64,000 bases of DNA from Hymenobacter fodinae (lineage in GTDB: Bacteria; Bacteroidota; Bacteroidia; Cytophagales; Hymenobacteraceae), in the NCBI RefSeq assembly GCF_004745825.1, contig NZ_SRLA01000002.1:434001-498000 (forward strand), in the 5' to 3' direction. Made by a program: the position numbers and the translations under genes. The notes beneath the pieces were generated by a model. That model did no database searches. It was given only the letters and a program-made list of their open reading frames with translations, and had not been told where the DNA came from. Shown in pieces: positions 35,117 through 45,900 of this stretch (positions within the stretch are counted from its first letter, which is position 1; each line of letters starts with the position of its first letter).

Positions 35117-38100
35117 CTAGTTGAAGATATAGCGTAGGCCGATCTGTCCCTGCCAACGTGAACCAATACCGCCAGTATCGTTGCGGAAGGTTTTCGTGAG
35201 CGGTACACCCGGGGTCGTAACCCCACCTGCAGCCGTACCAATAGGGTTGGTCAGATAGCGGTACTCAAATACCGGCTGACCTTGGGCATTATATCCATCA
35301 AACGTGAGCGGGTTAACCCGGTTAGCCGTCTGGAATACTCCCCAATCACTGTTGATCAGGTTGCCCACATTGAAGATGTCCAGGCTCAGCTGCAGTGTAT
35401 TGCGGTTCTCACCAATATTGGTGAATACATCTTGCAGCAGACGTACGTCAAGACGGTTCTGCCAAGGACGTACGGCACCATTGCGCTCCGCATATTTACC
35501 GCGGCGGCTGCTTAGGTAGTCGTCCTGCTTAATGTAAGTATCCAGGTCAGCCCACTGCTGTGCTGCAGTGTACACACCACCACCCTGAGACGCCGTCAGC
35601 GTAATGTCGCGCAGGTTGATTTCGCTCTGGTTGCGAGGTACATACATCAGGTCATTCGACGTCTGGTTGTCGCCGTTCATGTCACCCGAGTACACATAGG
35701 AGAAGCGGCCAGCTGGAGCAGCCTCGTAGAACAGCGAGAGCGTGGTGCCGAGGTGGCCTAGATATTCTTTGCGGTACGATACCGAACCGATAACGCGGTG
35801 CTGCTGCAGGAATTGTGAGTAACTCAGAGCTGCTGCATTCGGATCGCCTGAGATAGAGCGGTCACGCCAGATTGACTGAGCAATTGAGCCGCCGTCATTG
35901 ACAGAGCGAGAATCCGAGTAGGTGTAAGCTGCGCTCAGGTACAGACCATTGCTGAACGACTTCTGGAGCTGCGCCGTCAGGGCATAGGAGTAGCCCTTGT
36001 TGGTATTCTTCATCAGAATAGCGTCGCTGATGTTCGGGCGAGCTGCGGTGTTGCCTCCTTGTGAGGCTGGCACGGCACCGTAAATCTGATAGTTGCGGGT
36101 AGTGGCTACCAGTCCAGCGTTGGCCCCTGTCTGGGGAGCTCCAAACGTGTAGAAGATTGGCCGGTTGTCGGCGCCGTTAGCACGGGCGAAAGGCTCGGCC
36201 TCGCTACCCGGCAGGTTCACGTTCTGGTGGTAAACGGCGTTGATGTCCTTCGTATAGAAGGCCTCCAACGTACCAATAATTCCGCCAATCAGCTGCTGGT
36301 CGATAGCAATGTTGGAGCGCCATACCTGCGGAAACTTGAAGTCCCGGTCCGTAACGGCCAAGTTGTAGGCCGTGTTAGCCGAGGCGTTCTGCGGACGGTA
36401 AGCATCTACGTTCGGGTTGAAAGGGTAGATAGATGCATTGGGGCTGGTAACCCCATTAGTAGTGGTTGGTACAGAGCCTGAGGTGCTAAACGAACCGAAC
36501 TGCACCCCGTTGTTGCTAGCCTGGTTGGATAGCCACACAAACGGCACACGGCCCGTGAAGATACCGGTACCACCGCGCACCTGCGTCTTCTTGTTGTCCA
36601 TTACATCCCAGTTGAAACCAACGCGGGGCGAGAACAGCACGCTTTTCTTCGGTACCGAGCCCGTGTTGATTTTCACCCCGTCGCGGAAGGTCAGATTAGC
36701 CGCGTTGGTGTTCTGGGGCAGGTCCGACGTCAGGAAGGGCAAGTCAGCGCGTACGCCATAGGTCACGCGCAGGTTGTTGCGCGCCGACCATTCATCCTGC
36801 ACGTATAGGCCTAGCTGAGCGGCTTTGATGTCAGCAAAGGGAAACTCTCCGCCGGGCAAAGCCGAGTACTGTAGGTTGTAACGTGCCGGACCGGGACGGG
36901 TAGCGCTGGCAGCTAGCGGGGTGTACGTAGCCGTGCTACGGTCGTAGTTGAAGCCCGCTGAGGCGTAGAAGTCTTCGAGCGAGTTGAACGAGTAGTTGCC
37001 GTAGTAATTCGGAGCGAAGCCATTACGGAACTTGTAGTACTCGTTATAAGTACCTACCGTCACGTTGTGCTTGCCCAAGTATGCGGTGAAGTTGTCACCC
37101 ACTTGGAACACATCGGAGTTCAGGATGTTGAACGCCGAGAAAGGCTCATAACCAAACGAAGTCAGCGAGTTAGCCGCATTGATACCGTTTAGAGCAGCCG
37201 TAGAGGTGCTGCGGCCCACGCTCGTGCCAATGTCAACCAGCGGGAAGATACCGCCGCTGCTCTCGCGGAAGTCGCGGAAAGCCGAATAACCCGCCGTTAG
37301 GTTGTTCGAGAACTTACCACCACCTAGGGTGCTGTTCAGTTCCGCGATGAACGAGTTCAGGTTATTATTAATCGTGTAGTACGACGATGAGAAGGGCAGA
37401 CCGAACTGCGACTGCGAGCGTTGGTTGTTGATGGCGCCCGAGGTGCTTGGTGGAATATCCGCGTACGACTTCAGGTAGTTGTACTTGATGTTGAAGCGGT
37501 TGTTCTGGTTGATATTCCAGTCAATCTTGATCGTAGCCTTGTCGCTGTTCGAGCGAAGCTTGTAGTTCTCGAATGCACCGGCGTTGTACCCATACTGCTG
37601 CTGCAGGAAGTTGCCCAGCGCTTCCAGGTCGCGGGCCGAGGCCTGCGAGGTTTGTGAGCCAGCGGCTGGAGGAGTATCCGAGCGGTTGGCGGTGAAGTTG
37701 CCAGTTGGGGGGTCGTTACGACGCTCACGCTCGGCATTCACGAAGAAGAACAACTTGTCCTTAATAATAGGACCACCTACCCGGAAGCCTTCGTTGTGTA
37801 GGCGGAAGTTGGGATACTCCTGTTTGAAGTCGCCTACCTTTTTGCCTACCAGATCTTGGTCGCGGTAAAAACCGTAGATAGAGCCCGAGAATTTGTTAGT
37901 GCCTGAACGGGTTACTACGTTGATACCAGCGCCTGTGAAGGAGCCCTGACGTACGTCGTATGGGGCAATGCTAACTTGAATTTGGTCGATAGCGTCCAGC
38001 GAGATAGGCTGAGCACCAGCTTGGCCACCTACCGTAGATTGTAGACCAAAGGCGTTATTGAAAATGGCGCCGTCAACTGTAATGTTGTTGAAGCCGCTGT

Positions 38101-38629
38101 TACGCCCCCCAAAGCTCTGTCCATTGGCCTGAGGCGTAAGACGGGTAAAGTCATTGAGTGAGCGGTTTAGAGTGGGCAGCCGCTCAATTTGCTCGCGCTG
38201 TACTGTGGTGGCAGCTCCTGTCCGGCCAGCATTAATAACTGGGTCTTGACGACCGCTAACAACAACTTCCCCTAGCGTCTGCTCCGACTCGCTCAGGTTG
38301 ATGTCTAGCCGCAGGTTTTGGCCTAGCGTTAGGAAGATGTTTTCACGTACTGATTCCTTGTAACCCACGAACGTCACGCGGATAGTATAAGGACCACCTA
38401 CGCGCATGTTCTGCAGGTTGAAGCGTCCCTCGGAGTTGGTTGGCGCTACATACTGCGTGTTGGTGGGCGTGTGCACGGCAATGACCGTGGCACCTGGCAG
38501 GCCTGCTCCCGACTTGTCGGTGATAACACCGTTCATCGCCGAAGTAGTAGTGCCTTGCGCCCAACCAAGGTGAGCTGACAAAATCGCCATTGGCACTAGG
38601 GCCACAGAGGCGTAAAGATTGCGTCTCAT
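35117..38629 (-). CDS. Oar-like TonB-dependent outer-membrane receptor (paralogue 1)
   Basis: The ATG at 38629 (MRRNLYASVALVPMAILSAHLGWAQ) opens about 1170 residues. After the signal peptide comes a carboxypeptidase-regulatory-like domain (SAMNGVITDKSGAGLPGATVIAVHTP, EGRFNLQNMRVGGPYTIRVTFVGY), then a plug domain (GEVVVSGRQD, LNDFTRLTPQANGQSF, ITVDGAIFNNAFG) and a large beta-barrel ending GQIGLRYIFN. This is the Oar/TonB-receptor class without a SusD partner, so a glycan-importing SusCD pair is not indicated; the ligand is unknown. A promoter with both -33 and -7 boxes lies just upstream. The gene is paralogous to 42904-46323. Confidence 0.92.
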   Translation of the reverse strand: MRRNLYASVALVPMAILSAHLGWAQGTTTSAMNGVITDKSGAGLPGATVIAVHTPTNTQYVAPTNSEGRFNLQNMRVGGPYTIRVTFVGYKESVRENIFLTLGQNLRLDINLSESEQTLGEVVVSGRQDPVINAGRTGAATTVQREQIERLPTLNRSLNDFTRLTPQANGQSFGGRNSGFNNITVDGAIFNNAFGLQSTVGGQAGAQPISLDAIDQIQVSIAPYDVRQGSFTGAGINVVTRSGTNKFSGSIYGFYRDQDLVGKKVGDFKQEYPNFRLHNEGFRVGGPIIKDKLFFFVNAERERRNDPPTGNFTANRSDTPPAAGSQTSQASARDLEALGNFLQQQYGYNAGAFENYKLRSNSDKATIKIDWNINQNNRFNIKYNYLKSYADIPPSTSGAINNQRSQSQFGLPFSSSYYTINNNLNSFIAELNSTLGGGKFSNNLTAGYSAFRDFRESSGGIFPLVDIGTSVGRSTSTAALNGINAANSLTSFGYEPFSAFNILNSDVFQVGDNFTAYLGKHNVTVGTYNEYYKFRNGFAPNYYGNYSFNSLEDFYASAGFNYDRSTATYTPLAASATRPGPARYNLQYSALPGGEFPFADIKAAQLGLYVQDEWSARNNLRVTYGVRADLPFLTSDLPQNTNAANLTFRDGVKINTGSVPKKSVLFSPRVGFNWDVMDNKKTQVRGGTGIFTGRVPFVWLSNQASNNGVQFGSFSTSGSVPTTTNGVTSPNASIYPFNPNVDAYRPQNASANTAYNLAVTDRDFKFPQVWRSNIAIDQQLIGGIIGTLEAFYTKDINAVYHQNVNLPGSEAEPFARANGADNRPIFYTFGAPQTGANAGLVATTRNYQIYGAVPASQGGNTAARPNISDAILMKNTNKGYSYALTAQLQKSFSNGLYLSAAYTYSDSRSVNDGGSIAQSIWRDRSISGDPNAAALSYSQFLQQHRVIGSVSYRKEYLGHLGTTLSLFYEAAPAGRFSYVYSGDMNGDNQTSNDLMYVPRNQSEINLRDITLTASQGGGVYTAAQQWADLDTYIKQDDYLSSRRGKYAERNGAVRPWQNRLDVRLLQDVFTNIGENRNTLQLSLDIFNVGNLINSDWGVFQTANRVNPLTFDGYNAQGQPVFEYRYLTNPIGTAAGGVTTPGVPLTKTFRNDTGGIGSRWQGQIGLRYIFN

Positions 38630-38655
38630 AAGAGGGGATTGATGAAAATCAGCCA

Positions 38656-38686
38656 CAAAATTATCAGGTTAAGTGCTGAGGTCAAT
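38656..38686 (-). promoter_or_regulatory. Bacteroidota promoter of TonB receptor 1
   Basis: On the minus strand TTG is followed after 19 nt by TAATTTTG, which matches the Bacteroidota TTTG-N19-TAnnTTTG pattern (the -33 box shows ATTG). The -7 box ends about 27 nt before the start codon at 38629. Confidence 0.65.
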
Positions 38687-39313
38687 GTTATTAAAATGTT
38701 ATTAAAGCATAATTATACGATACTAAGATCTGCAATAAACCGTATAAAGTGGATTTATGATAGTACTATAGCTATAAGTGTCTATACCAAGTGTGAGTGT
38801 TGGCTCACTAACTTCACGTTTGCTATGACTTATAATATTGTGTTAGTTCTACTGATGAGGCATTGTTGTGAGAGAGTTACACTTTAAAGATGCTCACAGG
38901 GCATAAGTATCACGCTACTGATGGGCGGCTGGTAAGTGAATAATCCAGCAACTAGTCGTGTATAGCCACTTTAGAAGTGTTACTGTGGGTACACGCACCT
39001 CAGCATGCTGTAGCCCATCCGTACGCGTTAGATTATTCATCAGGTAGGTATACCCGCTAGATAGTGAGTGCGGAAAGGCCATTAGCAAGAGCAGCTACGA
39101 GGAGAGACGTGGCTTAAATACGCATTAACCGAAAAGCAAATTCCGTATAAATAGCACTGCTACGGGCAAGTATGAGCCGTAAAAAAAGTCGTCACTAGGT
39201 CTGCGCATCTCGCCAGCGGCCTATAATTCCCAACTATAAGAGGCAGTGCCGCAGCTCTATGATGAGTTTGGCATGTATGCACTCGGTTGGCCTAGTCTCC
39301 TGTTTTTCTTTCC
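38687..39313. other. Divergent intergenic region (about 630 bp)
   Basis: This is the largest gene-free stretch in the window. The left part (38687-38880) is AT-rich. The rest shows no convincing ORF, hairpin, tRNA or repeat. The region should also contain the cyanophycinase promoter, but I cannot place one. The many short stop-broken frames do not suggest a decayed gene I can recognise. Confidence 0.5.
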
Positions 39314-40141
39314 ATGACGATCCACTCATCTGCCCCTAAAGGCCGCCTACTAGCAATTGGTGGCCACGAACAACGCCAAACCAACAACGGGAGTACCGAC
39401 AGCGAGCAATCTGCTGACTTCATATTAGAGCGTTTCGTTCGAGAATTGCCCGCTAAAGAAACCGTAGTAGTCGTCCCGACTGCGTCAGAAGAGCCCGAAG
39501 AAGCGGCTCAGGAGTATGTCAAGGTCTTTGCTGAGCTTGGTATCAAGAACATCGAGGTGCTCGACATCCGTACTCGGGAGGAAACCAAGAACCCGGAAGC
39601 CTTGGCCATGATTAATCGGGCCGATGGAATCATGTTCACGGGAGGCGACCAGTTACGCCTAACTACCATTTTTGGCGGCACTGATTTGTTAAAGCGCATT
39701 GCTGAGCGCTACCAGCAAGAACCCATTGTAATTGCCGGAACCAGTGCCGGCGCAGCAGCCATGAGTACGCCCATGATCTACCAAGGGCGCAACGATGCGG
39801 GTTTCGTGAAAGATGAAATCCACATCACTACCGGCTTGCAGCTCATGCGCGACGTAGCCATTGATACGCACTTTGTGGCTCGAGGCCGAATTGTGCGTAT
39901 GGCTCAGATTATAGCTACCAACCCTGGCTGTCTAGGCCTAGGCCTGGAGGAAGACACGGCCGTACTCGTAACCAAAGGCCGGGAGTTGGAAGTTATTGGA
40001 AATGGACTGGTAGTACTGGTTGATGGGCATGACTGCACGGGCAACACGATTGCCGTCATCAAGCCCGGAGAAGTGTTTTCCATTCGGGATTTACGGTTGC
40101 ACTTGCTGGCCAAAGGGCAATGCTATACGCTGCCAGTGTAA
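39314..40141 (+). CDS. cphB: Cyanophycinase
   Basis: This 275-residue peptidase S51-family protein has the nucleophile elbow VIAGTSAGAAAMS (catalytic Ser) and family motifs RLLAIGGHEQRQ, ADGIMFTGGDQLRL and HFVARGRIVRM. Cyanophycinase cleaves the aspartate-arginine storage polymer cyanophycin to dipeptides. No cyanophycin synthetase is in the window, so its partner may lie elsewhere, or the enzyme may act on related beta-aspartyl peptides. It is followed 74 bp downstream by the trehalose gene on the same strand. Confidence 0.9.
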   Translation: MTIHSSAPKGRLLAIGGHEQRQTNNGSTDSEQSADFILERFVRELPAKETVVVVPTASEEPEEAAQEYVKVFAELGIKNIEVLDIRTREETKNPEALAMINRADGIMFTGGDQLRLTTIFGGTDLLKRIAERYQQEPIVIAGTSAGAAAMSTPMIYQGRNDAGFVKDEIHITTGLQLMRDVAIDTHFVARGRIVRMAQIIATNPGCLGLGLEEDTAVLVTKGRELEVIGNGLVVLVDGHDCTGNTIAVIKPGEVFSIRDLRLHLLAKGQCYTLPV

Positions 40142-40215
40142 CCACGTAGAGTCTGTAAAGTAGCAGTGGGTGAGTATAGTAACACCAGCGTGAGCATGGC
40201 TTTTTCTCTTGTCAG

Positions 40216-42417
40216 ATGTCCCGTACGATAATCGTTTCCAACCGCTTGCCTACTAAAGTGCAGCGCACCACTGAGGGCCTTGCGTTTCAGCCCAGCGAAG
40301 GGGGGTTAGCTACTGGCCTAGGATCCATTTATCGGGCCGATGATAATGTGTGGGTAGGCTGGCCCGGGTTATTCGTTGATGACCCCAGCGAACAGCAGCA
40401 AGTAACCGAGCGTCTGCAGGCCGATAGCATGGCTCCCGTTTTTCTGACCGAAAACGAGATTCACGACTATTACGAGGGCTTCAGTAACGGCACATTGTGG
40501 CCTACCTTTCATTATTTCAGTGAGTACGCCCTCTACGAGCAAACGCACTGGGAGGCCTACGTAGCCACAAATAAGAAATTTTGCCGAGCCGTGCTGGAAT
40601 TGGCTGGCCCTGATGATACCATCTGGGTGCACGATTATCAATTGCTGCTGCTGCCCGAAATGATTCGGCGGGAGCGGCCGAAAGCAACTATCGGTTTCTT
40701 CTTGCACATCCCTTTTCCCTCGTATGAAATCATACGAGTACTGCCCTGGGGGGCGAGATTGTTGGAAGGAATGCTAGGCGCCGACCTGATTGGATTTCAT
40801 ACATTCAGTTATCAGCGCCACTTCATCAGTGCGGTTTCGCACATGTTGGGCTATCCGAACCAGAGCGGGCAAATTGACACGCCTAACCGCCCTGTGCTAA
40901 TTGATGCCTTCCCCATGGGTATCGATTACCAGCATTATGCTGAAACTGCTCAGTCTGAAATAGTAGCTCAGCATATACTGGCCTACCGCGAAGCCCTGCG
41001 AGAAGGAAGAATTATTCTTTCCATTGACCGACTCGACTATACTAAAGGAATTGCGCAGCGGCTCCGGGCCTTCGAAGCACTGCTCGAGCGCTACCCAGCG
41101 TGGCGCGGGCAAGTGAGCCTACTGATGGTAGTGGTGCCTTCTCGCGACCAGGTAGCCCAGTATCAACATCTCAAGGAGGAAATTGACGAGCTGGTAGGTC
41201 GCCTTAATGCACAATACAGCACCATCACTTGGACGCCTATCCACTATTTCTACCGATCATTTCCCTTCGAGGAACTCGTTGCGCTATACCGCTTGGCCGA
41301 CATTGCGCTCGTAACGCCCGTGCGCGACGGAATGAACCTAGTGGCTAAGGAATATGTGGCTTGCCGGACAGATGAGCGCGGCGTGCTGATCTTGAGCGAA
41401 CGAGCCGGTGCGGCCCAAGAACTGTCCGATGCCCTACTCATCAATCCTACCGATACCAACCACGTAGCAGAGGCGCTGAATGAAGCGCTATTGATGCCGG
41501 AGGAGGAGCAAGCCAGTCGGATGGGACACCTCCGCGCCTTGGTACAACAATATGATGTGTTTGCCTGGACCAAACTATTCATGGACCGACTGGCCTACAG
41601 TAAGATCAAGCAGCATATTTATGCTACTGACTCCCTTGATCAGGTTGCCAGCGCTCAATTACAGACAGATTATGCCGCGGCAACTACGCGCCTGCTTCTG
41701 TTAGACTACGATGGCACGCTGGTGCGCTTTCACTCCAACCCGCAACGAGCCCAGCCCGATGCAGAGTTGCTTCAGTTGTTAGGCTCTCTGGCGGAAAATC
41801 CACGCAACCGCCTCGTTGTCATCAGCGGACGAGACCGAGGCACATTAGAAAAGTGGCTAGGCCACTTACCCGTCGATTTTATTGCCGAGCATGGTATTTG
41901 GCTGCGGCGTGCAGGGGAGGAGTGGCAACTCTTTCAGGAGCTTCGCGCCGAATGGAAGCGGGAACTGCTTCCCATCATGGACCTCTACGTGCGCCGCACA
42001 GCTGGCTCTTTTGTAGAGGAGAAGGACTATTCCTTAGCTTGGCACTACCGCCGCGTTGATGCCGATTTAGGTGCCGTTCGAGCTAGAGAACTGCTGAGCC
42101 ACCTCTCTTTTATCACCTCCAATACCGATTTACAAGTGCTAGAAGGTAGTAAGGTACTGGAAGTGAAAAATGCAGGTATTAATAAAGGAACCGCCGTAGC
42201 TCGGTGGCTACACCAAGACCAGCCAGAGTTTATCTTGGCTCTCGGTGACGGCCGCACCGATGAAGATACATTTGGTGTACTGCCAGCGGAAGCCTACACT
42301 ATAAAAGTAGGCAACGCGGCTCGGTCGTTAGCTCGCTACTGCGTAGGCGACGCAAGTCAGGCTCGCAGTGTATTGCAACGCTTGCTACTAGTAAAAGAGG
42401 TAGAGAGAATGGCCTAA
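40216..42417 (+). CDS. Bifunctional trehalose-6-phosphate synthase/phosphatase
   Basis: This 733-residue protein fuses two enzymes. Residues 1 to about 470 are a GT20 trehalose-6-phosphate synthase: IIVSNRLPTKV, WVHDYQLLLLPEMIR, IGFFLHIPFPSYEI, DRLDYTKGIAQRL, RDGMNLVAKEYVA. Residues about 490-733 are a HAD-type phosphatase: RLLLLDYDGTLVRF (nucleophile Asp), VVISGRDR, and ALGDGRTDEDTF. It makes trehalose from UDP-glucose and glucose-6-phosphate in two steps, a stress and osmotic protectant. Such OtsA-OtsB fusions are common in Bacteroidota. Confidence 0.94.
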   Translation: MSRTIIVSNRLPTKVQRTTEGLAFQPSEGGLATGLGSIYRADDNVWVGWPGLFVDDPSEQQQVTERLQADSMAPVFLTENEIHDYYEGFSNGTLWPTFHYFSEYALYEQTHWEAYVATNKKFCRAVLELAGPDDTIWVHDYQLLLLPEMIRRERPKATIGFFLHIPFPSYEIIRVLPWGARLLEGMLGADLIGFHTFSYQRHFISAVSHMLGYPNQSGQIDTPNRPVLIDAFPMGIDYQHYAETAQSEIVAQHILAYREALREGRIILSIDRLDYTKGIAQRLRAFEALLERYPAWRGQVSLLMVVVPSRDQVAQYQHLKEEIDELVGRLNAQYSTITWTPIHYFYRSFPFEELVALYRLADIALVTPVRDGMNLVAKEYVACRTDERGVLILSERAGAAQELSDALLINPTDTNHVAEALNEALLMPEEEQASRMGHLRALVQQYDVFAWTKLFMDRLAYSKIKQHIYATDSLDQVASAQLQTDYAAATTRLLLLDYDGTLVRFHSNPQRAQPDAELLQLLGSLAENPRNRLVVISGRDRGTLEKWLGHLPVDFIAEHGIWLRRAGEEWQLFQELRAEWKRELLPIMDLYVRRTAGSFVEEKDYSLAWHYRRVDADLGAVRARELLSHLSFITSNTDLQVLEGSKVLEVKNAGINKGTAVARWLHQDQPEFILALGDGRTDEDTFGVLPAEAYTIKVGNAARSLARYCVGDASQARSVLQRLLLVKEVERMA

Positions 42418-42421
42418 GTAC

Positions 42422-42724
42422 TTAAGCCATTATTTTTCCGCGTAAGTCCCAGTGACTGGATTTGACCTCCATGCTACCGGGTTGCCGCTTAATAGTGCGT
42501 GTGTACCGCTCTCCGGCAATCAGGCCATCGGGCCTACGCTTACCGAAAAACAGAGTCACTGGCTCACCGTGTTCATTCGTAACAAAAGTGATATCGTACC
42601 CTTTGAACACATCATCAATTCGAGAGGAAGGTTCAAAAGTCTTGCTGAGCTTCTTATCTAATTCGCGGTGCAGAGGCATATAAAGGAGAGTTGTGTTTCT
42701 ACTCTCTACGGCCGTTTTTGCCAT
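42422..42724 (-). CDS. Small conserved-looking protein of unknown function
   Basis: This 100-residue soluble protein (MAKTAVESRNTTLLYMPLHRELDKKL) has no signal peptide or transmembrane segment. It has a compact alpha/beta look: FKGYDITFVTNEHGEPVTLFFGKRRPDG and ERYTRTIKRQPG. It is oriented opposite to the trehalose gene, and its stop lies 4 bp from that gene's stop, so the two genes are convergent with almost no spacer. I do not recognise a family. Codon use looks normal for the genome, which supports a real gene. Confidence 0.65.
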   Translation of the reverse strand: MAKTAVESRNTTLLYMPLHRELDKKLSKTFEPSSRIDDVFKGYDITFVTNEHGEPVTLFFGKRRPDGLIAGERYTRTIKRQPGSMEVKSSHWDLRGKIMA

Positions 42725-42845
42725 CAGATTCGAAACAGTTAACCTTTAATTTAAAACTCTTCTGTATGAAAATGCCATAGCTGGACTGTTACTTAATAAT
42801 TAGACGCCAGTATAATTTAAGCTATTTAGTCCTGTACAGTATGTA

Positions 42846-42891
42846 CAAAAAAAGAGGGTTGGCATTTTGCCAACCCTCTTTGGGTACTTAA
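42846..42891. terminator. Intrinsic terminator of TonB receptor 2
   Basis: A 14-bp stem AAAGAGGGTTGGCA / TGCCAACCCTCTTT with loop TTT follows the stop of the second receptor gene. On the minus strand a T-rich tract follows the stem. Confidence 0.88.
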
Positions 42892-42903
42892 CTAACCAGT
42901 TGA

Positions 42904-45900
42904 TTAGTTGAAGATATAACGCAGGCCAAACTGCATATAGTAGGTAGAGGCCAGAGCGTTGTTGTAACGGAAAGTATTGGTGATAGGCTGGCTGCGGTCC
43001 GTAGCTAAACGGAAGGTAGGCTTAACCGTACCACCTGCAGTGTAAACCGGCAAGTTTGGGTTGTTCGACGGAGCCGTAGTGTTGGTCGGAACCAAGATCG
43101 AGGCATTGTTGAACTGTTGTACTAAGCCCCAATCTTTATTGAGCAGGTTACCAAAGTTGAAGATATCCAGCGAGAACTGTAGTGTGTTTTTCTTACCACC
43201 AAGGTCCGTGAATATATCCTGTGCAAACTTGATATCTACTTGGTTACGCCATGGGAGTTTAGCACCGTTTCGCTCTGCATATTGACCTTTGCGCTTCTTC
43301 AAATAATCATCCTGCTCAATGTACTGGAAGAATAACTCTTTCTGACGTGCGGCCGAAACAATATTTGGGGCAGCAGAAGTACCATAGTTAAAGTCAGTGA
43401 AGATAATTTCCGACCCGTCTTTTGGTACGTAGATCAAGTCATTAGTCTGGCCATCACGGTTAAAGTCAGCACCGTAGATGTACGAGAAACGACCTTGAGA
43501 AGAGCCTTCGTAGAATACAGAGAGAGTTGTGCCCAAGTGGCCAATATACTCTTTCCGATAAGACAGCGAAGCAATTACTCGATCCGGTACAGCGAAGCCA
43601 GAATAGCTCAGCTCCGGGTCGTTCGAGTTATTCACGATAGGAGTGCCCGACCAAGTATTTAGCAATTGGTCACCGCCACCATCAAACAATACTTTCTGCT
43701 GAGTACGTACATAGGCTACCGAAGCGAAGAGACCGTTATCGAAACGCTTTTCTAGTTTGGCAGTCCCTGACAAGTAATAGCCTTGGTGACGGTTGTAAAG
43801 AACTACCGTATTGAATGCTTGCGTACCACGTGCGTCTCCTGTCCGGACGGGCTGGTTAGGCACTGGATTGGTGGCACTTACCGTAGACGACGTTAGAGGA
43901 TTGATAAAACGGTCACGGTTCAATACAGGATATACCGGGCGGTTATCTGGGTAGCCGGCCGTATTCAGAGCTGTTGGATCTACTAAGTTGGGGTTACGAC
44001 CCAATGCTATTGTAAGATCTTTGTTGTAGATACCTTCCAGAGTACCAACGATACCGAATGGCAGTTGAGCGTCAAGGGCTAAGCTGCTCTTCCAAGCCTG
44101 TGGGTTACGGAAGTTCCGGTCGGTAGCACTAAGAGTGGCAGGAACCTGAGTACCAGGTGTTGGAACCGTCGTGGGGCGGTAAGCAGCTGGATCAGGACTG
44201 AATGTTTTTGGAGCGTCAGCACCCGAGGCAGTAGTCGTAAATTGAATCAAGCCAGCATCACCTGCTTGTGATACGATCCAAACTGTGGGTACCCGACCAG
44301 AGAAGATGCCACTACCACCACGCAGCTGTAGGGTTCTGTCTCCTTTAATATCGTAATTGAAGCCAACGCGAGGCGACCACAGTACGCGGTTCTTAGGTAG
44401 AACACCTGTATCAATCTGCTCATTGTTAGCGAAGCGTAAGCCAGCTACCAATGGATGCGTCTGAATTTCTTTAACATCTAGGTAGGAATTTAACTCCAAG
44501 CGTAAGCCAGCTGTAACGCGTAACTTCTCACTCAGGTTAATTTCATCCTGTGCATAGGCAGAGTACTGTGCAGTTTTAAAACGAGGATATGCCTGTTCGT
44601 AGCCGGGCAGTAATGAGTAGGTTAGTGCGAAATCACGGGGCTGCCCTCCAGCTTTGAATTCATCCCATGAATTATACGTGTAGTAGCTAGTAGCGAAGCG
44701 CTGGAAGCCATTCTTCGTGCTCTGTAAGTCAAACTGGACACCAGCTGTGAGGTTATGAATACCAGCCGTGTAGTTAACATAGTCTACCGCTGAGTATGTT
44801 TCTACATCACGCAGGTTACCAAATGTGAAGGGCTCATAACCAAAAGAGGTGAGTGGGTTTACCCCCGTGGTATAAGTTCCGTTTGCATTACGCGTTCCAT
44901 CAAGAATATCTACGAATGGGAACACTTCACTATTTGAGCTGCGAGGGTCCTTCTGGTGGGTGTAAGTACCACGCAGGGTATTAAAGAACCGCCCGCTAAT
45001 AGTGGAGTTCAATTCAGCTGCCAGTGAATAAAAGTTGCTCTCCTGAAAGTAGTTGGAGTTGGAGAAAGGCAGGGCAAAATTACTCGTCCGAGTATTAGAG
45101 AAAGCTGTTAGAGGGCTGCGTGAGGTACTCACAAAGCTCGGTGACTTACTTTCTACTTGGCTGTAGCGAACTGAGAGGCGGTTGTTAGTATTAATGTTCC
45201 AGTCAACACGCCCTAGCAAAGTGGTACGGTCAGACTTAAACGAGTAGTCTTGATAAGGACCAGTTTCGTAACCGTACTTCTCACGTAGGAATGAACTTAC
45301 CTCATCGAGGAATGCTCCCGTAGGCCGTACTACGTTGCTGGGCGTACCAGGAGCTCCATACACCTGGCCCGCAGTGGCAACTACGTTTTGCTGGCCTGGG
45401 CTAGTACGGTCCAGTTTCTCGGCATTAACAAAAAAGAAAAGCTTGTCTTTAATTACGGGACCACCGAAGCGGAAACCATACTGCTTTTCGTTAAGATCTT
45501 GTTTAACAAAAGTTTGGTCGCCAACCTTGTTACCTTGTTGATTCTGATTGCGCCAGTAGGTGTAAACTGAGCCAGAAAAGTCGTTGCTACCAGAGCGAGT
45601 AACGGCATTGATAGCACTACCAATGAAACCAGATTGACGTACGTCGAAAGGCGTTACGTTAACCGAAATTTCCTGCACGGCATCCAGTGAGATTGGGTTA
45701 CCGTTAGCTGGCAGGTTGCCCCCAATACCAAAGTTGTTATTAAAGTCTGCACCGTCAATGGTAATATTATTCTGACGGAAATTACCACCACCAATTGCTC
45801 CAGTGCTACCAGAGTTTGCTTGAGGCGTTAGACGCGTAAAATCGTTTAGGCTGCGCGTGATAGTGGGCAAGCGCTGAATTTCTTGAGTGCTGATGTTCGT

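Noticed and set aside
38687-39313. Hidden small gene or RNA in the largest gene-free stretch
   Set aside because: Frames are short and lack conserved-looking sequence, and no stable hairpin or tRNA/riboswitch-like pattern was seen.
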